12,029 nt of DNA from an uncultured Veillonella sp. (GCA_934216375.1 CAKQBP010000022.1:1-12029), one strand, 5' to 3'; positions 1-7,942 are shown, counted from the stretch's first letter. Numbers and translations are program-made. The notes: a model not told the origin generated them from the letters alone.

Positions 1-347
1 CCAGTAAGCTCTGCTTGTCTTTGCAAACCTCTTACTAGCATCGCATTATCTACTACAGGATTAGTATTAGCCATAGTTACAACGCGTGTGAAACCACCTG
101 CTGCAGCTGCTTGTGTACCAGAGTGGAAGTCTTCTTTCGCTTCTTGGCCTGGTTCACGCAAATGTGTATGAATATCGATAAGGCCAGGTGCTACGATAAG
201 ACCTGTCGCATCATATACTTCAGCGCCGTCTGCACTTAAATTTTGACCGATGGCTGCAATTTTACCATCTTTTACGAGAATGTCTGCTACTTCGTTTTGT
301 TTTTTCGCCGGATTTACTACCGTACCATTTTTAATAAGCAAGCTCAC
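1..347 (-). CDS. pyrC: Dihydroorotase, N-terminal part (gene continues past the window start)
   Basis: Dihydroorotase closes carbamoyl-aspartate to dihydroorotate, the third step of UMP synthesis, in the cytoplasm. Only the first 115 codons are here; the C-terminal part lies beyond base 1. The translation opens with a typical amidohydrolase N-terminal strand ([11 protein letters not shown]) and has the metal-binding motif [10 protein letters not shown] at about residues 58-67. His60 and His62 would bind zinc and Arg64 the substrate. [10 protein letters not shown] at 91-100 matches the family's substrate-binding segment. The start is a GTG at 347-345, chosen because GGAGG lies 8 nt upstream and the Met-like position fits the family. 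The gene overlaps the end of pyrB by 17 nt, so its ribosome site lies in the last pyrB codons, suggesting translational coupling. It should be controlled by the attenuator upstream of pyrB. Family assignment is firm. Confidence 0.95.
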   Translation of the reverse strand, partial: MSLLIKNGTVVNPAKKQNEVADILVKDGKIAAIGQNLSADGAEVYDATGLIVAPGLIDIHTHLREPGQEAKEDFHSGTQAAAAGGFTRVVTMANTNPVVDNAMLVRGLQRQAELT

Positions 348-1281
348 TACCGTCACCTCCGATAATAGTTAAGTACAATACAGCCATACGTATAGCTACG
401 CCATTACGCACTTGTTCTTGAATTACTGATTGATCAGAATACGCAACATCTGGTGCGATTTCTAGGCCACGGTTCATTGGACCTGGATGCATGACCATTA
501 CATCGTCTTTAGCTAATTTCAATACATCGCTATTGATACCAAAGATACGTGCATATTCTCTGTTTGTAGGATATAGTGCAGAGTGAATGCGTTCTAATTG
601 AATGCGAAGTACGTTTACCACATCTGCATCAGCAACGGCTTCACGAATATCGTGGTGTACGGTAACACCTAATTTTTCAAGTTCTGGATATACCATTGTA
701 CGAGGACCAGCTAAATGTACATCAGCCCCCATTTTTGTAAGTCCATAAATATTGGAGCGTGCCACGCGACTATGCATTATATCGCCAAGGATAACCACCT
801 TTAATCCTTCAATAGATTCCTTTTTCTCTAAGATAGAATACATGTCTAGTAATGCTTGTGTTGGATGCTCATGAGCGCCATCACCTGCGTTAATGATAAT
901 CGGATCTACGGCTTTCGTAGCGTATAAAGGTGCACCTTCTGCGCTGTGCCGCATTACGATAGCATCTGTACCCATGTAGGACATAGTTAATAATGTATCG
1001 CGGAAACTTTCACCTTTACCCATGGAAGATCCACTAGGAGAAAGATTGATTACGTCAGCCCCTAAGTATTTGCCGGCTAACTCAAAGGAACTACGGGTAC
1101 GAGTACTTGGTTCCATAAAAAGGTTGATAATGGATTTCCCCTTTAAAAGTGGAACCTTCTTGTCATCAGAAAGAACGATTTTCTTCATTTTCTTTGCCAC
1201 ATCTAAAATCAATTTGATTTCTTCAGGTGACACATTTTGCAAACCCAATAAATCTTTGCCTTTTAGGCTAACTTGTCCCAT
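331..1281 (-). CDS. pyrB: Aspartate carbamoyltransferase, catalytic subunit
   Basis: This enzyme joins carbamoyl phosphate and aspartate to give carbamoyl-aspartate, the committed step of pyrimidine synthesis. The 316-residue length is normal for the catalytic chain. Visible motifs are the carbamoyl-phosphate loop [11 protein letters not shown] (about 57-67), [14 protein letters not shown] (133-146) with the HPTQ signature, the RIQLER segment (226-231) and HPGPMNRG (265-272), which contributes to the aspartate site. The ATG at 1281-1279 has AGGAGG at 1292-1287, five bases upstream. It is the first gene after the pyr leader and overlaps pyrC by 17 nt. No regulatory chain (pyrI) is seen, and control instead appears to act on transcription through the PyrR-type leader. 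Confidence is very high. Confidence 0.98.
   Translation of the reverse strand: MGQVSLKGKDLLGLQNVSPEEIKLILDVAKKMKKIVLSDDKKVPLLKGKSIINLFMEPSTRTRSSFELAGKYLGADVINLSPSGSSMGKGESFRDTLLTMSYMGTDAIVMRHSAEGAPLYATKAVDPIIINAGDGAHEHPTQALLDMYSILEKKESIEGLKVVILGDIMHSRVARSNIYGLTKMGADVHLAGPRTMVYPELEKLGVTVHHDIREAVADADVVNVLRIQLERIHSALYPTNREYARIFGINSDVLKLAKDDVMVMHPGPMNRGLEIAPDVAYSDQSVIQEQVRNGVAIRMAVLYLTIIGGDGSELAY
356..360 (-). promoter_or_regulatory. pyrC ribosome binding site inside pyrB
   Basis: GGAGG on the minus strand lies within the Gly-Gly-Asp codons near the end of pyrB, 8 nt before the GTG at 347. It decides the pyrC start and places initiation upstream of the pyrB stop codon (333-331). The arrangement implies that ribosomes finishing pyrB help start pyrC. 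Confidence 0.8.
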
Positions 1282-1304
1282 GATTTCCTCCTAACTCACG
1301 TAAC

Positions 1305-1335
1305 AAAAAAGACCTTTTGCCCAGGGCAAAAGGTC
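1305..1335 (-). terminator. Intrinsic terminator of the pyr attenuator
   Basis: The arms GACCUUUUGCCC and its perfect complement pair across 1335-1311, with realistic pairing of 10 to 11 bp around a 3 to 5 nt loop. Six U residues follow (1310-1305). It lies between the pyr promoter and pyrB, so it is a conditional stop and not an operon end. Confidence 0.9.
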
Positions 1336-1405
1336 AAATAGTTTGCACAAAGAAGCCCCTATGGGCACTTCAACTATATTCCTTTCTCAGCCTCTCTGGA
1401 CTAAA
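1305..1405 (-). promoter_or_regulatory. PyrR-type transcription attenuator in the pyrBC leader
   Basis: The minus strand at 1402-1380 carries AGUCCAGAGAGGCUGAGAA followed by AGGA, which closely matches the known PyrR-binding loop of Bacillus pyr leaders. Downstream is a terminator hairpin (1335-1311) with a U run (1310-1305). A competing antiterminator can be traced by eye: AAAGG and AUAGUU (within 1385-1372) are complementary to CCUUU and AACUAU (within 1343-1329). Forming it breaks both the PyrR loop and the 5' arm of the terminator. A small hairpin (about 1370-1351) fills the space between. By analogy with Bacillus, PyrR bound to UMP/UTP would stabilise the binding loop, free the terminator and switch off pyrBC. 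No pyrR gene is in this window. Confidence 0.9.
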
Positions 1406-1462
1406 TTAAAAGGTATTGTATTATGCAATGGCCTCTCGTACCATATATGCATTTCTTTATTT

Positions 1463-1491
1463 ATTGTACTGAATCCACCTTTGAAAGTCAA
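1463..1491 (-). promoter_or_regulatory. Sigma-70 type promoter of pyrBC
   Basis: On the minus strand, TTGACT (1491-1486) is separated by exactly 17 bases from TACAAT (1468-1463). Both differ from consensus by one base. Transcription should begin near 1456, giving a leader of about 175 nt that contains the attenuator. It lies just downstream of the preceding operon's terminator, so pyrBC is its own transcription unit. Confidence 0.85.
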
Positions 1492-1519
1492 TGTAAAACA
1501 CAAAATTCATATGGATTTT

Positions 1520-1555
1520 AAAAAGAGGACAAGCATATAAAATTGCTTGTCCTCT
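1520..1555 (-). terminator. Terminator closing the rapZ-whiA operon
   Basis: A perfect 12-bp stem (1555-1544 with 1535-1524, arm AGAGGACAAGCA) has an 8-nt AU-rich loop and is followed on the minus strand by five U residues. It sits 75 nt after the stop of the long-helix protein and just before the pyr promoter. The inverted repeat is symmetrical, but no plus-strand gene needs it. Confidence 0.9.
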
Positions 1556-1630
1556 CTATATTTAAACAGCTATTAATCCACTTCTATATCTTAAACTTTA
1601 ATCTAAAATTTTTTTTAGAAATTAAGGGTC

Positions 1631-4600
1631 TTAACCTAATGGATATAATCTTGGTGGGTTTTCTTCATCATTTTGCTGTTCATTTTGTGGAGTATATGGC
1701 ATTTGATCTTGTTGCGGCTCATTCGCTACAGGATCTATCTGCACATATTGCTGATTTGGCGACAATTGAGGTTGACGTTGCTCACGACGACGTGTATTTT
1801 GAGATGCAGTCGGTCTAGGTTTTGTCAACTCATCAATGGATACAGCATTTGGAATAGTTACATTTGATGTATCCCCATGAACATCATCAAGTTCACTGAA
1901 GGAAGGAGTCCTCTTAGATGCTTGAGCAGCCTTACGTTCGGCTTCAAGTTGTTGACGTGCAAGTTCTGCACGACGACGAGCACTCTCTTGTTGATCTCGG
2001 ACACGTTGAATAGCTTCAGCACGCTCTTTTGCTTTACGCTCGATTTCAGCTTGAGCCAACGCTTGTTGACGAGCAGCTTCAGCTTTACGCTCTGCTTCTA
2101 GTTGTGCTTTATATCGTTCCTCAGCAATACGTCGTGCCTCTGCGGCTTGACGTTCTGCTTCAGCTCGTTCTGCAGCAAGTCGCTCTTGCTCTGCCTTACG
2201 AGCTTCCGCCACTATACGAGCCGCCTCTGCTTTACGAGCCTCTTCGGCACGTCTTGCTTCTTCTATGCGGCGAGCTTCTTCGGCTCTAAGCGCTTCTTCA
2301 GCACGTTTAGCCTCTGCAACAATTCGAGCTTCTTCGGCACGGCGCGCAGCTTCAAGACGTTCCTGTTCAGCTCTACGTTGTGCCTCAAGTCTAGCTGCTT
2401 CTGCTTTCCGAGCTTCTTCTGCTCTACGTGCTTCTGCTGCTAAACGAGCTTGTTCAGCTTTACGCGCTGCTTCAATTCGAGCTGCTTCAGCTTTGCGTGC
2501 GTCCTCTGCTCGTTTTGCTTCTGCTGCTACGCGAGCGGCCTCAGCTTTACGTTCCGCTTCAATTCGAGCTTCTTCTGCTCTACGCGCTTCCTCCGCACGA
2601 CGAGCCTCTTCTGCTTTTCTTGCTGCTTCCATTTGTTGTGCTTCCAATGCAGCCTTAGCCTCTGCCGCTCTACGAGCGTCTTCTTGGCGCTTCGCTTCAA
2701 GAGCGGCTTGCTCGGCAGCACGTTGTGCTTCTAAAGCAGCTTTCGCTTCTGCTGCTTTACGAGCTTCTTCGGCACGTCTTGCTTCCAATGCTTCCTGCTC
2801 AGCTTTACGTTGTGCTTCTAAACGAGCTCTAGCCTCAGCAGCCAAGCGTTCCTCTTCGGCCTTTTTGGCCTCTAAAGCAGCTTTTTCTGCTGCTCTTTGC
2901 GCTTCAAAGCGTGCCTTAGCTTCGGCCGCTTTTCTTTCTTCCTCCGCTTTGCGTGCAGCCTCAATACGAGCAGCTTCACTTCTCCGTTCTTCTTCAAGGC
3001 GTTTTGCTTCCGCTGCTAGTCGAGCTTCTTCTGCTTTACGAGCCGCCGCTAGTCGATCCGCTTCCGCTTTTCTCGCTGCCTCGATACGTGCCATTTCAGC
3101 TTTACGAGCCGCTTCCGCCTTGCGAGCTTCCTCTGCTTTACGCTCTGCTTCGGCTTTTTCAGCCATCTTGCGCTCAATTTCAGCATGCTTGGCTTCTGCA
3201 GCCTTTCGAGACATTTCAGCTTTTTCTGCAGCTAGTCGAGCCTCTTCGGCTTTTTTACGAGCTAAGGCTTCTTTCTCGTCTTTTGCTTTTTTAAGTTGCG
3301 CTTCTTTTTTTACATCTGCTGCAGCTTTATCGCTTAACTTTTTAGTTTCTTCATGAGCAATTGTTTCTGCCCGTTTAGCTGGACTTTCAGCAGTAGATTT
3401 TTTAGTATCTACTGTCCCTTTATCTCCATCTTTACCACCTACAGGACCTACAGGTATTTGTGTGCTCCCTTGAGTTGGGTGCCCTAAGATATCTTTAACA
3501 TCTTTCGGTACATTAACAGCAATGGTTTGATGTTTTTGTGGATTTGCAAGAGATTCAGGAATTAACAAGAAACGAATTGGCAAATTCGATGCACCAGCTG
3601 GCATAAAGTTTAACGTTAATAAATCACCCGCATTATAGTTCCCTAAAAGACGGCTATCTAATATAGTACCTTTCCCTAATGCGGAAATACCATCTGCACC
3701 ACCAATGTGATAAGTCCGTGTATCTGTCTGTCCCCTTCTAGCACCTTGTTGATGTAATGTTTTTATCGTAAAGGAACCAGAATAAGGTCCCCCAAGAGGG
3801 TTAAAATACAGTCTAAACGGTTCATTACCCTTAGTAGGAATTTTTAGCGTATATGATACGCCATAGTTACCACGATCTCGAACAAATGCTTTATTTTGCA
3901 TTTCGTCTACACCATTAATAAACGTATCTTCTCGGTCATTACCAATTTCTACAAAGGCACCACCTAAAGCGGTGTCGAATGGTGTAGCAACCTCCATATT
4001 ACGTTTAGCACCAGTATAGGTACCGCGCAATTGTATTTCATCTATGGGAAGATTTTTCACCCAATGTGACGCATCTACGGGGTCCATCCCCATAGGCAGC
4101 ATCATAACACGCGCAAATATAGGCCCTTCTGTTTTAATATCTACGATACCCGTAAATAATGCATCTCGATTTACCGGTGTATTTTCTAAGTCACTAAAGA
4201 TTAATTGACGCCCTTGTGGTGGGATGCTAAGAGAGTATAACGGTCTTGCATCTGGGCTTTCATTAAGAGGCTGCTCCAAATCCTTCCGAGACAAATCACG
4301 ACCTGCTGCAAAATAGTCAGGTGTAGCTACAGATTTTAATTGTCTCATGACATGTACTGAAGTTGGATAAGCCGTTTGGTTTTCTAAGACGATAGCAATC
4401 TTATGAGGTAGATCCATTTCATTTACATGATAGAAATAGATACGACCATTGCCATTAATTGTACCTGCACTTAACGTACCTCCTACAGGTCCTACATATT
4501 CAGGACTATCCGATAGGAGCAATGTATCCGTTTGAGACACCAACGATGGTGGCAACGGAGAAAACTGAAAATATCCAATTGATTGTAAATCTATATCACG

Positions 4601-4678
4601 AGCTTCTACATGGCCTGTAAGGGCAGCCATGGCGGCCATAGCCGCAGCTACACAATATCTTGATTTATAGGAAAACAT
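1631..4678 (-). CDS. Exported protein with a very long charged single-helix or coiled-coil region, family not recognised
   Basis: I do not recognise this 1015-residue protein as a named family. Residues 1-26 look like a Sec signal peptide: Lys5 and Arg7, an Ala/Met-rich core, and a cleavage site after VEA. No lipobox is visible. Residues about 27-395 form a Gly/Pro-containing, strand-rich region resembling a folded beta domain (IYFYHVN at 80-86, FRLYFNPLGG at 288-297). A Gly/Lys/Asp linker covers about 400-431. Residues about 432-922 are almost only Ala, Glu, Arg, Lys and Leu (units such as ARKAEEAR and RLAAEAKR) and should form a single alpha helix or coiled coil, TolA-like in composition. 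Residues 923-1015 are a Pro/Gln/Asn-rich tail ending in PRLYPLG. I see no transmembrane anchor after the signal peptide, no LPXTG, SLH or LysM motif. It is last in the operon, 12 nt after whiA, with its ribosome site (AGAGG) touching the whiA stop. The role is inferred to be structural, in the periplasm or at the surface. Confidence 0.9.
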   Translation of the reverse strand: MFSYKSRYCVAAAMAAMAALTGHVEARDIDLQSIGYFQFSPLPPSLVSQTDTLLLSDSPEYVGPVGGTLSAGTINGNGRIYFYHVNEMDLPHKIAIVLENQTAYPTSVHVMRQLKSVATPDYFAAGRDLSRKDLEQPLNESPDARPLYSLSIPPQGRQLIFSDLENTPVNRDALFTGIVDIKTEGPIFARVMMLPMGMDPVDASHWVKNLPIDEIQLRGTYTGAKRNMEVATPFDTALGGAFVEIGNDREDTFINGVDEMQNKAFVRDRGNYGVSYTLKIPTKGNEPFRLYFNPLGGPYSGSFTIKTLHQQGARRGQTDTRTYHIGGADGISALGKGTILDSRLLGNYNAGDLLTLNFMPAGASNLPIRFLLIPESLANPQKHQTIAVNVPKDVKDILGHPTQGSTQIPVGPVGGKDGDKGTVDTKKSTAESPAKRAETIAHEETKKLSDKAAADVKKEAQLKKAKDEKEALARKKAEEARLAAEKAEMSRKAAEAKHAEIERKMAEKAEAERKAEEARKAEAARKAEMARIEAARKAEADRLAAARKAEEARLAAEAKRLEEERRSEAARIEAARKAEEERKAAEAKARFEAQRAAEKAALEAKKAEEERLAAEARARLEAQRKAEQEALEARRAEEARKAAEAKAALEAQRAAEQAALEAKRQEDARRAAEAKAALEAQQMEAARKAEEARRAEEARRAEEARIEAERKAEAARVAAEAKRAEDARKAEAARIEAARKAEQARLAAEARRAEEARKAEAARLEAQRRAEQERLEAARRAEEARIVAEAKRAEEALRAEEARRIEEARRAEEARKAEAARIVAEARKAEQERLAAERAEAERQAAEARRIAEERYKAQLEAERKAEAARQQALAQAEIERKAKERAEAIQRVRDQQESARRRAELARQQLEAERKAAQASKRTPSFSELDDVHGDTSNVTIPNAVSIDELTKPRPTASQNTRRREQRQPQLSPNQQYVQIDPVANEPQQDQMPYTPQNEQQNDEENPPRLYPLG
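1913..3385 (-). repeat. Degenerate coding repeats for the Ala/Glu/Arg/Lys helix
   Basis: This DNA encodes residues 432-922 of the exported protein and consists of imperfect repeats of GCT-, GAA-, CGT- and AAA-type codons. Lys/Arg-Ala-Glu triplets between residues 729 and 828 recur at steps of 11, 12 or 6 residues. The repeats are degenerate in codon choice, so they are not a recent perfect tandem array, though recombination within them is plausible. They create long open frames on the opposite strand that are not genes. Confidence 0.85.
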
Positions 4679-4690
4679 ATATTATTACCT

Positions 4691-5638
4691 CTATACTTCT
4701 TCGAGCCCCAATGGGTCATACGTAAGTGCTAATGCTTCAATCTTCTTTAGTCGATGGCCAATTCCAGATTTAGATAGTTTCCCCTCCATCAACTCTTCAA
4801 GCTCTTTTAAACTCGCTTCAGGATTCTCCCACCGAAGTCTTGCAACGACGCGCAACTTTTCAGGTAATTCTTCAATACCGATTTCTCTATCAATAATACG
4901 GATTGCTTTTACCTGACGAACTGCTGCATCCACAACCTTCTGTAAATTTGCCGTCTCACAGTTGACTTGACGATTTATTTGATTCCGTACGGTTTTCATA
5001 ATCCGCACGTTTTCAAATTCCATAAGCGCCGATTGAGCACCCATGATTTGCAAACAATTTGTTACTGCATCCCCTTCTTTAAGATATACTACATACTCTT
5101 CTTTCCGCTCCGTTAAGCCTGCATGAATGTGAAAAAGCCGTAATACATGGATAATTTCCCTCGCAAAAATCTCGTTTCCCGTCATAAACTCAAGATGGTA
5201 ATCACTTTGTGGCTTATTAACAGAGCCTCCCCCTAAAAAAGCTCCCCTTAAAAAGGCACGTCGTGCTTCCATTGATTTGAGCCAACTGCGAGGAATTTGT
5301 TCGGTTACAGGCCATAAAGCGAGATCCTCTAAAGCCTGTCTCCCCTCTATAGAAGGTTCCACAGAAAGCGTATACATATTTTTTTTACGCAGGTTTAAAC
5401 CTTGTCGTACTAATACATTTGTAGGTAATTCGTATTGCTTTTTCAAAATACCAAGCAACCGACGAGCTACTGCATTATTAGCCGTAGCCAAACGAATGCC
5501 AACGGCACCTTTCATCCCCAAAATGATAGATCCGCTCATACGCAATAAGCAAGACGCTTCAATTTTCATGGCCACATCCGCATCACTAGAGGCTTCATAT
5601 TGGCATAATTCATTTTTTACATCTTCTGCAAATGACAT
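4691..5638 (-). CDS. whiA: DNA-binding protein WhiA
   Basis: WhiA is a conserved regulator of Gram-positive lineages, tied to sporulation septation in Streptomyces and to division and chromosome segregation in Bacillus. The N-terminal half is a degenerate LAGLIDADG homing-endonuclease fold; RRAFLRGAFLGGGSVNKP (about 128-145 of the longer reading) is its second characteristic helix. The C-terminal third has the WhiA helix-turn-helix, with RLRWENPEASLKELEEL (about 269-285) and LSKSGIGHRLKKIE (290-303). An upstream ATG at 5644 would add two residues, but the AGAAGGG touches it directly. That site lies 6 nt before the ATG at 5638, and family members start MSF, so I use 5638 (315 residues). It follows yvcK by 15 nt and precedes the long-helix gene by 12 nt. 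Confidence 0.96.
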   Translation of the reverse strand: MSFAEDVKNELCQYEASSDADVAMKIEASCLLRMSGSIILGMKGAVGIRLATANNAVARRLLGILKKQYELPTNVLVRQGLNLRKKNMYTLSVEPSIEGRQALEDLALWPVTEQIPRSWLKSMEARRAFLRGAFLGGGSVNKPQSDYHLEFMTGNEIFAREIIHVLRLFHIHAGLTERKEEYVVYLKEGDAVTNCLQIMGAQSALMEFENVRIMKTVRNQINRQVNCETANLQKVVDAAVRQVKAIRIIDREIGIEELPEKLRVVARLRWENPEASLKELEELMEGKLSKSGIGHRLKKIEALALTYDPLGLEEV

Positions 5639-5653
5639 GGGCATCCCTTCTCA

Positions 5654-7003
5654 TTAATGATCATCTCGTTGAAGATAATATTCCAAGATATGCGGTTCAG
5701 TGTTAGATTGCATAGCATGAATGATATCCATAATAACTTTTCCTAACCGTTCAGGATCGTGAACAGCTGGTTTTTGAGGGCTAATTAAGGTAGCTCGTAT
5801 AGTGCGGATTCCTTTGTCTTGTAACTTTTTAGTATCTAATACCAATGGTTCAGATCCTACAGCACTATATTGTTCAACCATTTGAATTGGCAACGGCCCA
5901 TCATTGGCAAGAACAGTATCTATAATTCCTTCTCCGCCATGAGCAATTAAAGCCTCTACATGGTCATTTAATGTGTAGCCTGTGGTTTCACCTGGTTGTG
6001 TCATAACATTAGCAATATAGATTTTATTAGCCTTACTAGCACGTACATGAGAGGCCAACTTATCAGTTAGTAAATTTGGGATAATACTTGTATATAAACT
6101 ACCAGGACCTAAAATAATTACATCCGCTTCATCAATGGCACGTAATGCAGCCCCCTCTGGCTTAGGCAATGCTGGATCACTATAGATATGACGAATTCGT
6201 TTACCCGAATGTGGTATATTACTTTCACCTTCTACAATAGTGCCATCTGTCATCTCTGCACGCAATTTAATGAACTCTGTAGAGGAAGGAATTACACGAC
6301 CACGGACACGCAACAATTTACTAGCCGCTTCAAGAGCTTCTTCAATATCTCCATCATAAACTTGAGCAAGCGCAGTGATAAAGAGATTACCAAAACTGTG
6401 CCCAGAAAGCTCATTTTCACCATCGAAACGATAACGGAATAAGTTCTCCATTACTCCTTCTTGTTCAGCTAGTGATACTAAACAGTTTCGCAAATCACCA
6501 GGAGCTATCATTTGAAAGTCTTCTCGCAAGCGACCAGAAGAACCTCCATCATCAGCGACAGTTACAATCGCAGATAGGTTTGATGTATATGATTTCAAAC
6601 CACGCAATAAATTTGATAAGCCCGTACCACCACCGATTACTACAATTTTTGGGCCCTTATCGAGTCGGATATTTTGAAAAATAATATCCGATACCTTGCT
6701 GTCAGGATTAGGTAGTACCGCACGAATAATCGTTTTAATAACTTTACTCGTACCGATGAGCATTAATACAGCACCAATCGATAATAGTACAGCCCCTACA
6801 GCAATGAGTACATTATAATTGTAAAAGCCCGTCATATTATAGGAAAAGGCAAGTACAATATCTTCAAGAACCGCAAGCCATTGATAGTTAAAAATCAAAG
6901 AAATACCAATAATTAAAAGACCTACACCACAACTAAATAGGGCAAGCCAACGTTTTATATTTAGACCCGGAATTAGCCACCGGAACCATCCTTTTCGCAA
7001 CAT
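5654..7003 (-). CDS. yvcK: YvcK/CofD-like protein with N-terminal membrane segments
   Basis: YvcK belongs to the CofD-like fold family. In Bacillus it is needed for normal morphology on gluconeogenic carbon sources and binds UDP-GlcNAc. The core starts near residue 118 with KIVVIGGGTGLSNLLRGLK. It continues with VTVADDGGSSGRLR (147-160), APGDLRNCL (167-175), GHSFGNLFITAL (201-212), ILGPGSLYTSIIPNLL (297-312) and NVMTQPGETTGY (332-343). Ahead of the core are two hydrophobic stretches, about 20-40 and 64-87, which look like a membrane hairpin. The soluble Bacillus protein is about 317 residues, so the 449 here reflect this extension. The protein is therefore probably membrane-anchored with a cytoplasmic catalytic-like domain. 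The ATG at 7003 follows an AGGGGGG site. The gene lies 12 nt after rapZ. Confidence 0.95.
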   Translation of the reverse strand: MLRKGWFRWLIPGLNIKRWLALFSCGVGLLIIGISLIFNYQWLAVLEDIVLAFSYNMTGFYNYNVLIAVGAVLLSIGAVLMLIGTSKVIKTIIRAVLPNPDSKVSDIIFQNIRLDKGPKIVVIGGGTGLSNLLRGLKSYTSNLSAIVTVADDGGSSGRLREDFQMIAPGDLRNCLVSLAEQEGVMENLFRYRFDGENELSGHSFGNLFITALAQVYDGDIEEALEAASKLLRVRGRVIPSSTEFIKLRAEMTDGTIVEGESNIPHSGKRIRHIYSDPALPKPEGAALRAIDEADVIILGPGSLYTSIIPNLLTDKLASHVRASKANKIYIANVMTQPGETTGYTLNDHVEALIAHGGEGIIDTVLANDGPLPIQMVEQYSAVGSEPLVLDTKKLQDKGIRTIRATLISPQKPAVHDPERLGKVIMDIIHAMQSNTEPHILEYYLQRDDH

Positions 7004-7015
7004 AATCCCCCCTAC

Positions 7016-7930
7016 CTAGTTATCAAGTGTTATAATTTCATGAGGATTATAATCTTCTTCTACATTATTTTTCATCATATCTCTATGTTCAACAGTTACA
7101 CGATATCCTTTTTCTAACAAGTGGGAGTATAGAGCCTCTGCCATAGCTACAGATCTATGCATACCACCTGTGCAACCTACTGCCACAATAAACTGAGATT
7201 TCCCTTCTTGTTCATAATTTGGTACAAGGAAGTCCATGATATCAAAGTAACGTTTTTTAAATTCCTCGGTTACTTCAAAGGAATGGATATATTCATTCAC
7301 TGCTTTCACACGACCTGTTTTATGACGAAACTCAGGAATATAAAATGGATTAGGTAGAAAACGAACATCCCATACCATATCTGCATCGAGAGGAATACCA
7401 TACTTAAAACCAAAGCTCACTACAGTAATCGCCATACCATGAGCTTCATCAACTTGAGCAAAGCGCGTTTTTAAATACTCTTTCAAGCTAGCCGTCTTCA
7501 TATTAGTGGTATCAATAATAAAATCTGCTTTATGGCGCACAGAGTTAAGAATTTGGCGTTCTTTTTTTAGCCCTGTTGTAATTAGCCCATTAGGAGCCAA
7601 TGGATGACTCCGTCGACTTTCCTTATATCGACGAATCAAAGTCTCATCTGTAGCATCCATAAATACAATTTCAAAATCTACCTTCATATCTTTTAATGTA
7701 TCTAAAGATGAAGAAAGAGCTTCAAAAAATTCGCCCCCCCGAATATCTACAACAAGAGCAACGCGATTAGTCCGTTCTCCACCTTGTCGGCAAATTTCAC
7801 TTAATTTAGGAATCAGCACAGGGGGAATATTATCAATACATAAATACCCCATATCTTCTAAAGCTTGCAATACTTGAGTTTTGCCGGCACCTGACATACC
7901 TGTAACTATTAACAAACGAAATGCTTCCAT
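7016..7930 (-). CDS. rapZ: RapZ/YvcJ nucleotide-binding protein
   Basis: This is a P-loop protein of the RapZ (YvcJ) family. In E. coli RapZ presents a small RNA that controls glucosamine-6-phosphate synthase to RNase E; in Bacillus YvcJ binds and hydrolyses nucleotides and affects competence. Residues 7-18 (LIVTGMSGAGKT) form the Walker A motif, and IDNIPPVLIPKL (32-43) is family-typical. VVDIRGGEFF (60-69), FMDATDETLIRRY (90-102) and RRSHPL (106-111) follow. The C-terminal domain shows VSFGFKYGIPLDADMVWDVR (171-190), FLPNPFY (191-197) and VGCTGGMHRSV (251-261). The length of 304 residues fits. GGAG lies 7 nt before the ATG, and the preceding HAD gene ends 12 nt upstream. The RNA-adaptor role is not established in this lineage; nucleotide binding is the safer reading. 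Confidence 0.96.
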   Translation of the reverse strand: MEAFRLLIVTGMSGAGKTQVLQALEDMGYLCIDNIPPVLIPKLSEICRQGGERTNRVALVVDIRGGEFFEALSSSLDTLKDMKVDFEIVFMDATDETLIRRYKESRRSHPLAPNGLITTGLKKERQILNSVRHKADFIIDTTNMKTASLKEYLKTRFAQVDEAHGMAITVVSFGFKYGIPLDADMVWDVRFLPNPFYIPEFRHKTGRVKAVNEYIHSFEVTEEFKKRYFDIMDFLVPNYEQEGKSQFIVAVGCTGGMHRSVAMAEALYSHLLEKGYRVTVEHRDMMKNNVEEDYNPHEIITLDN

Positions 7931-7942
7931 AGTTTTACTCCA

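Noticed and set aside
1343..1540. Short plus-strand frame across the pyr leader
   Set aside because: It covers the attenuator, the promoter and part of a terminator on the minus strand, and has no ribosome site or domain.
1597..1634. AT-rich imperfect hairpin just after the stop of the long-helix gene
   Set aside because: It has a bulged, A/T-dominated stem and no U tract; the strong hairpin at 1555-1524 is a better terminator.
2265..3356. Long plus-strand open frame opposite the helix repeats (Ala/Ser/Arg-rich)
   Set aside because: It is the mirror of GCT/GCA/CGA-rich repeat codons, with low-complexity translation and no ribosome site. The minus-strand frame explains the DNA.
1913..3385. 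Possible CRISPR-like or tandem satellite array
   Set aside because: The repeats are in frame, degenerate, without constant spacers, and encode a continuous helix.
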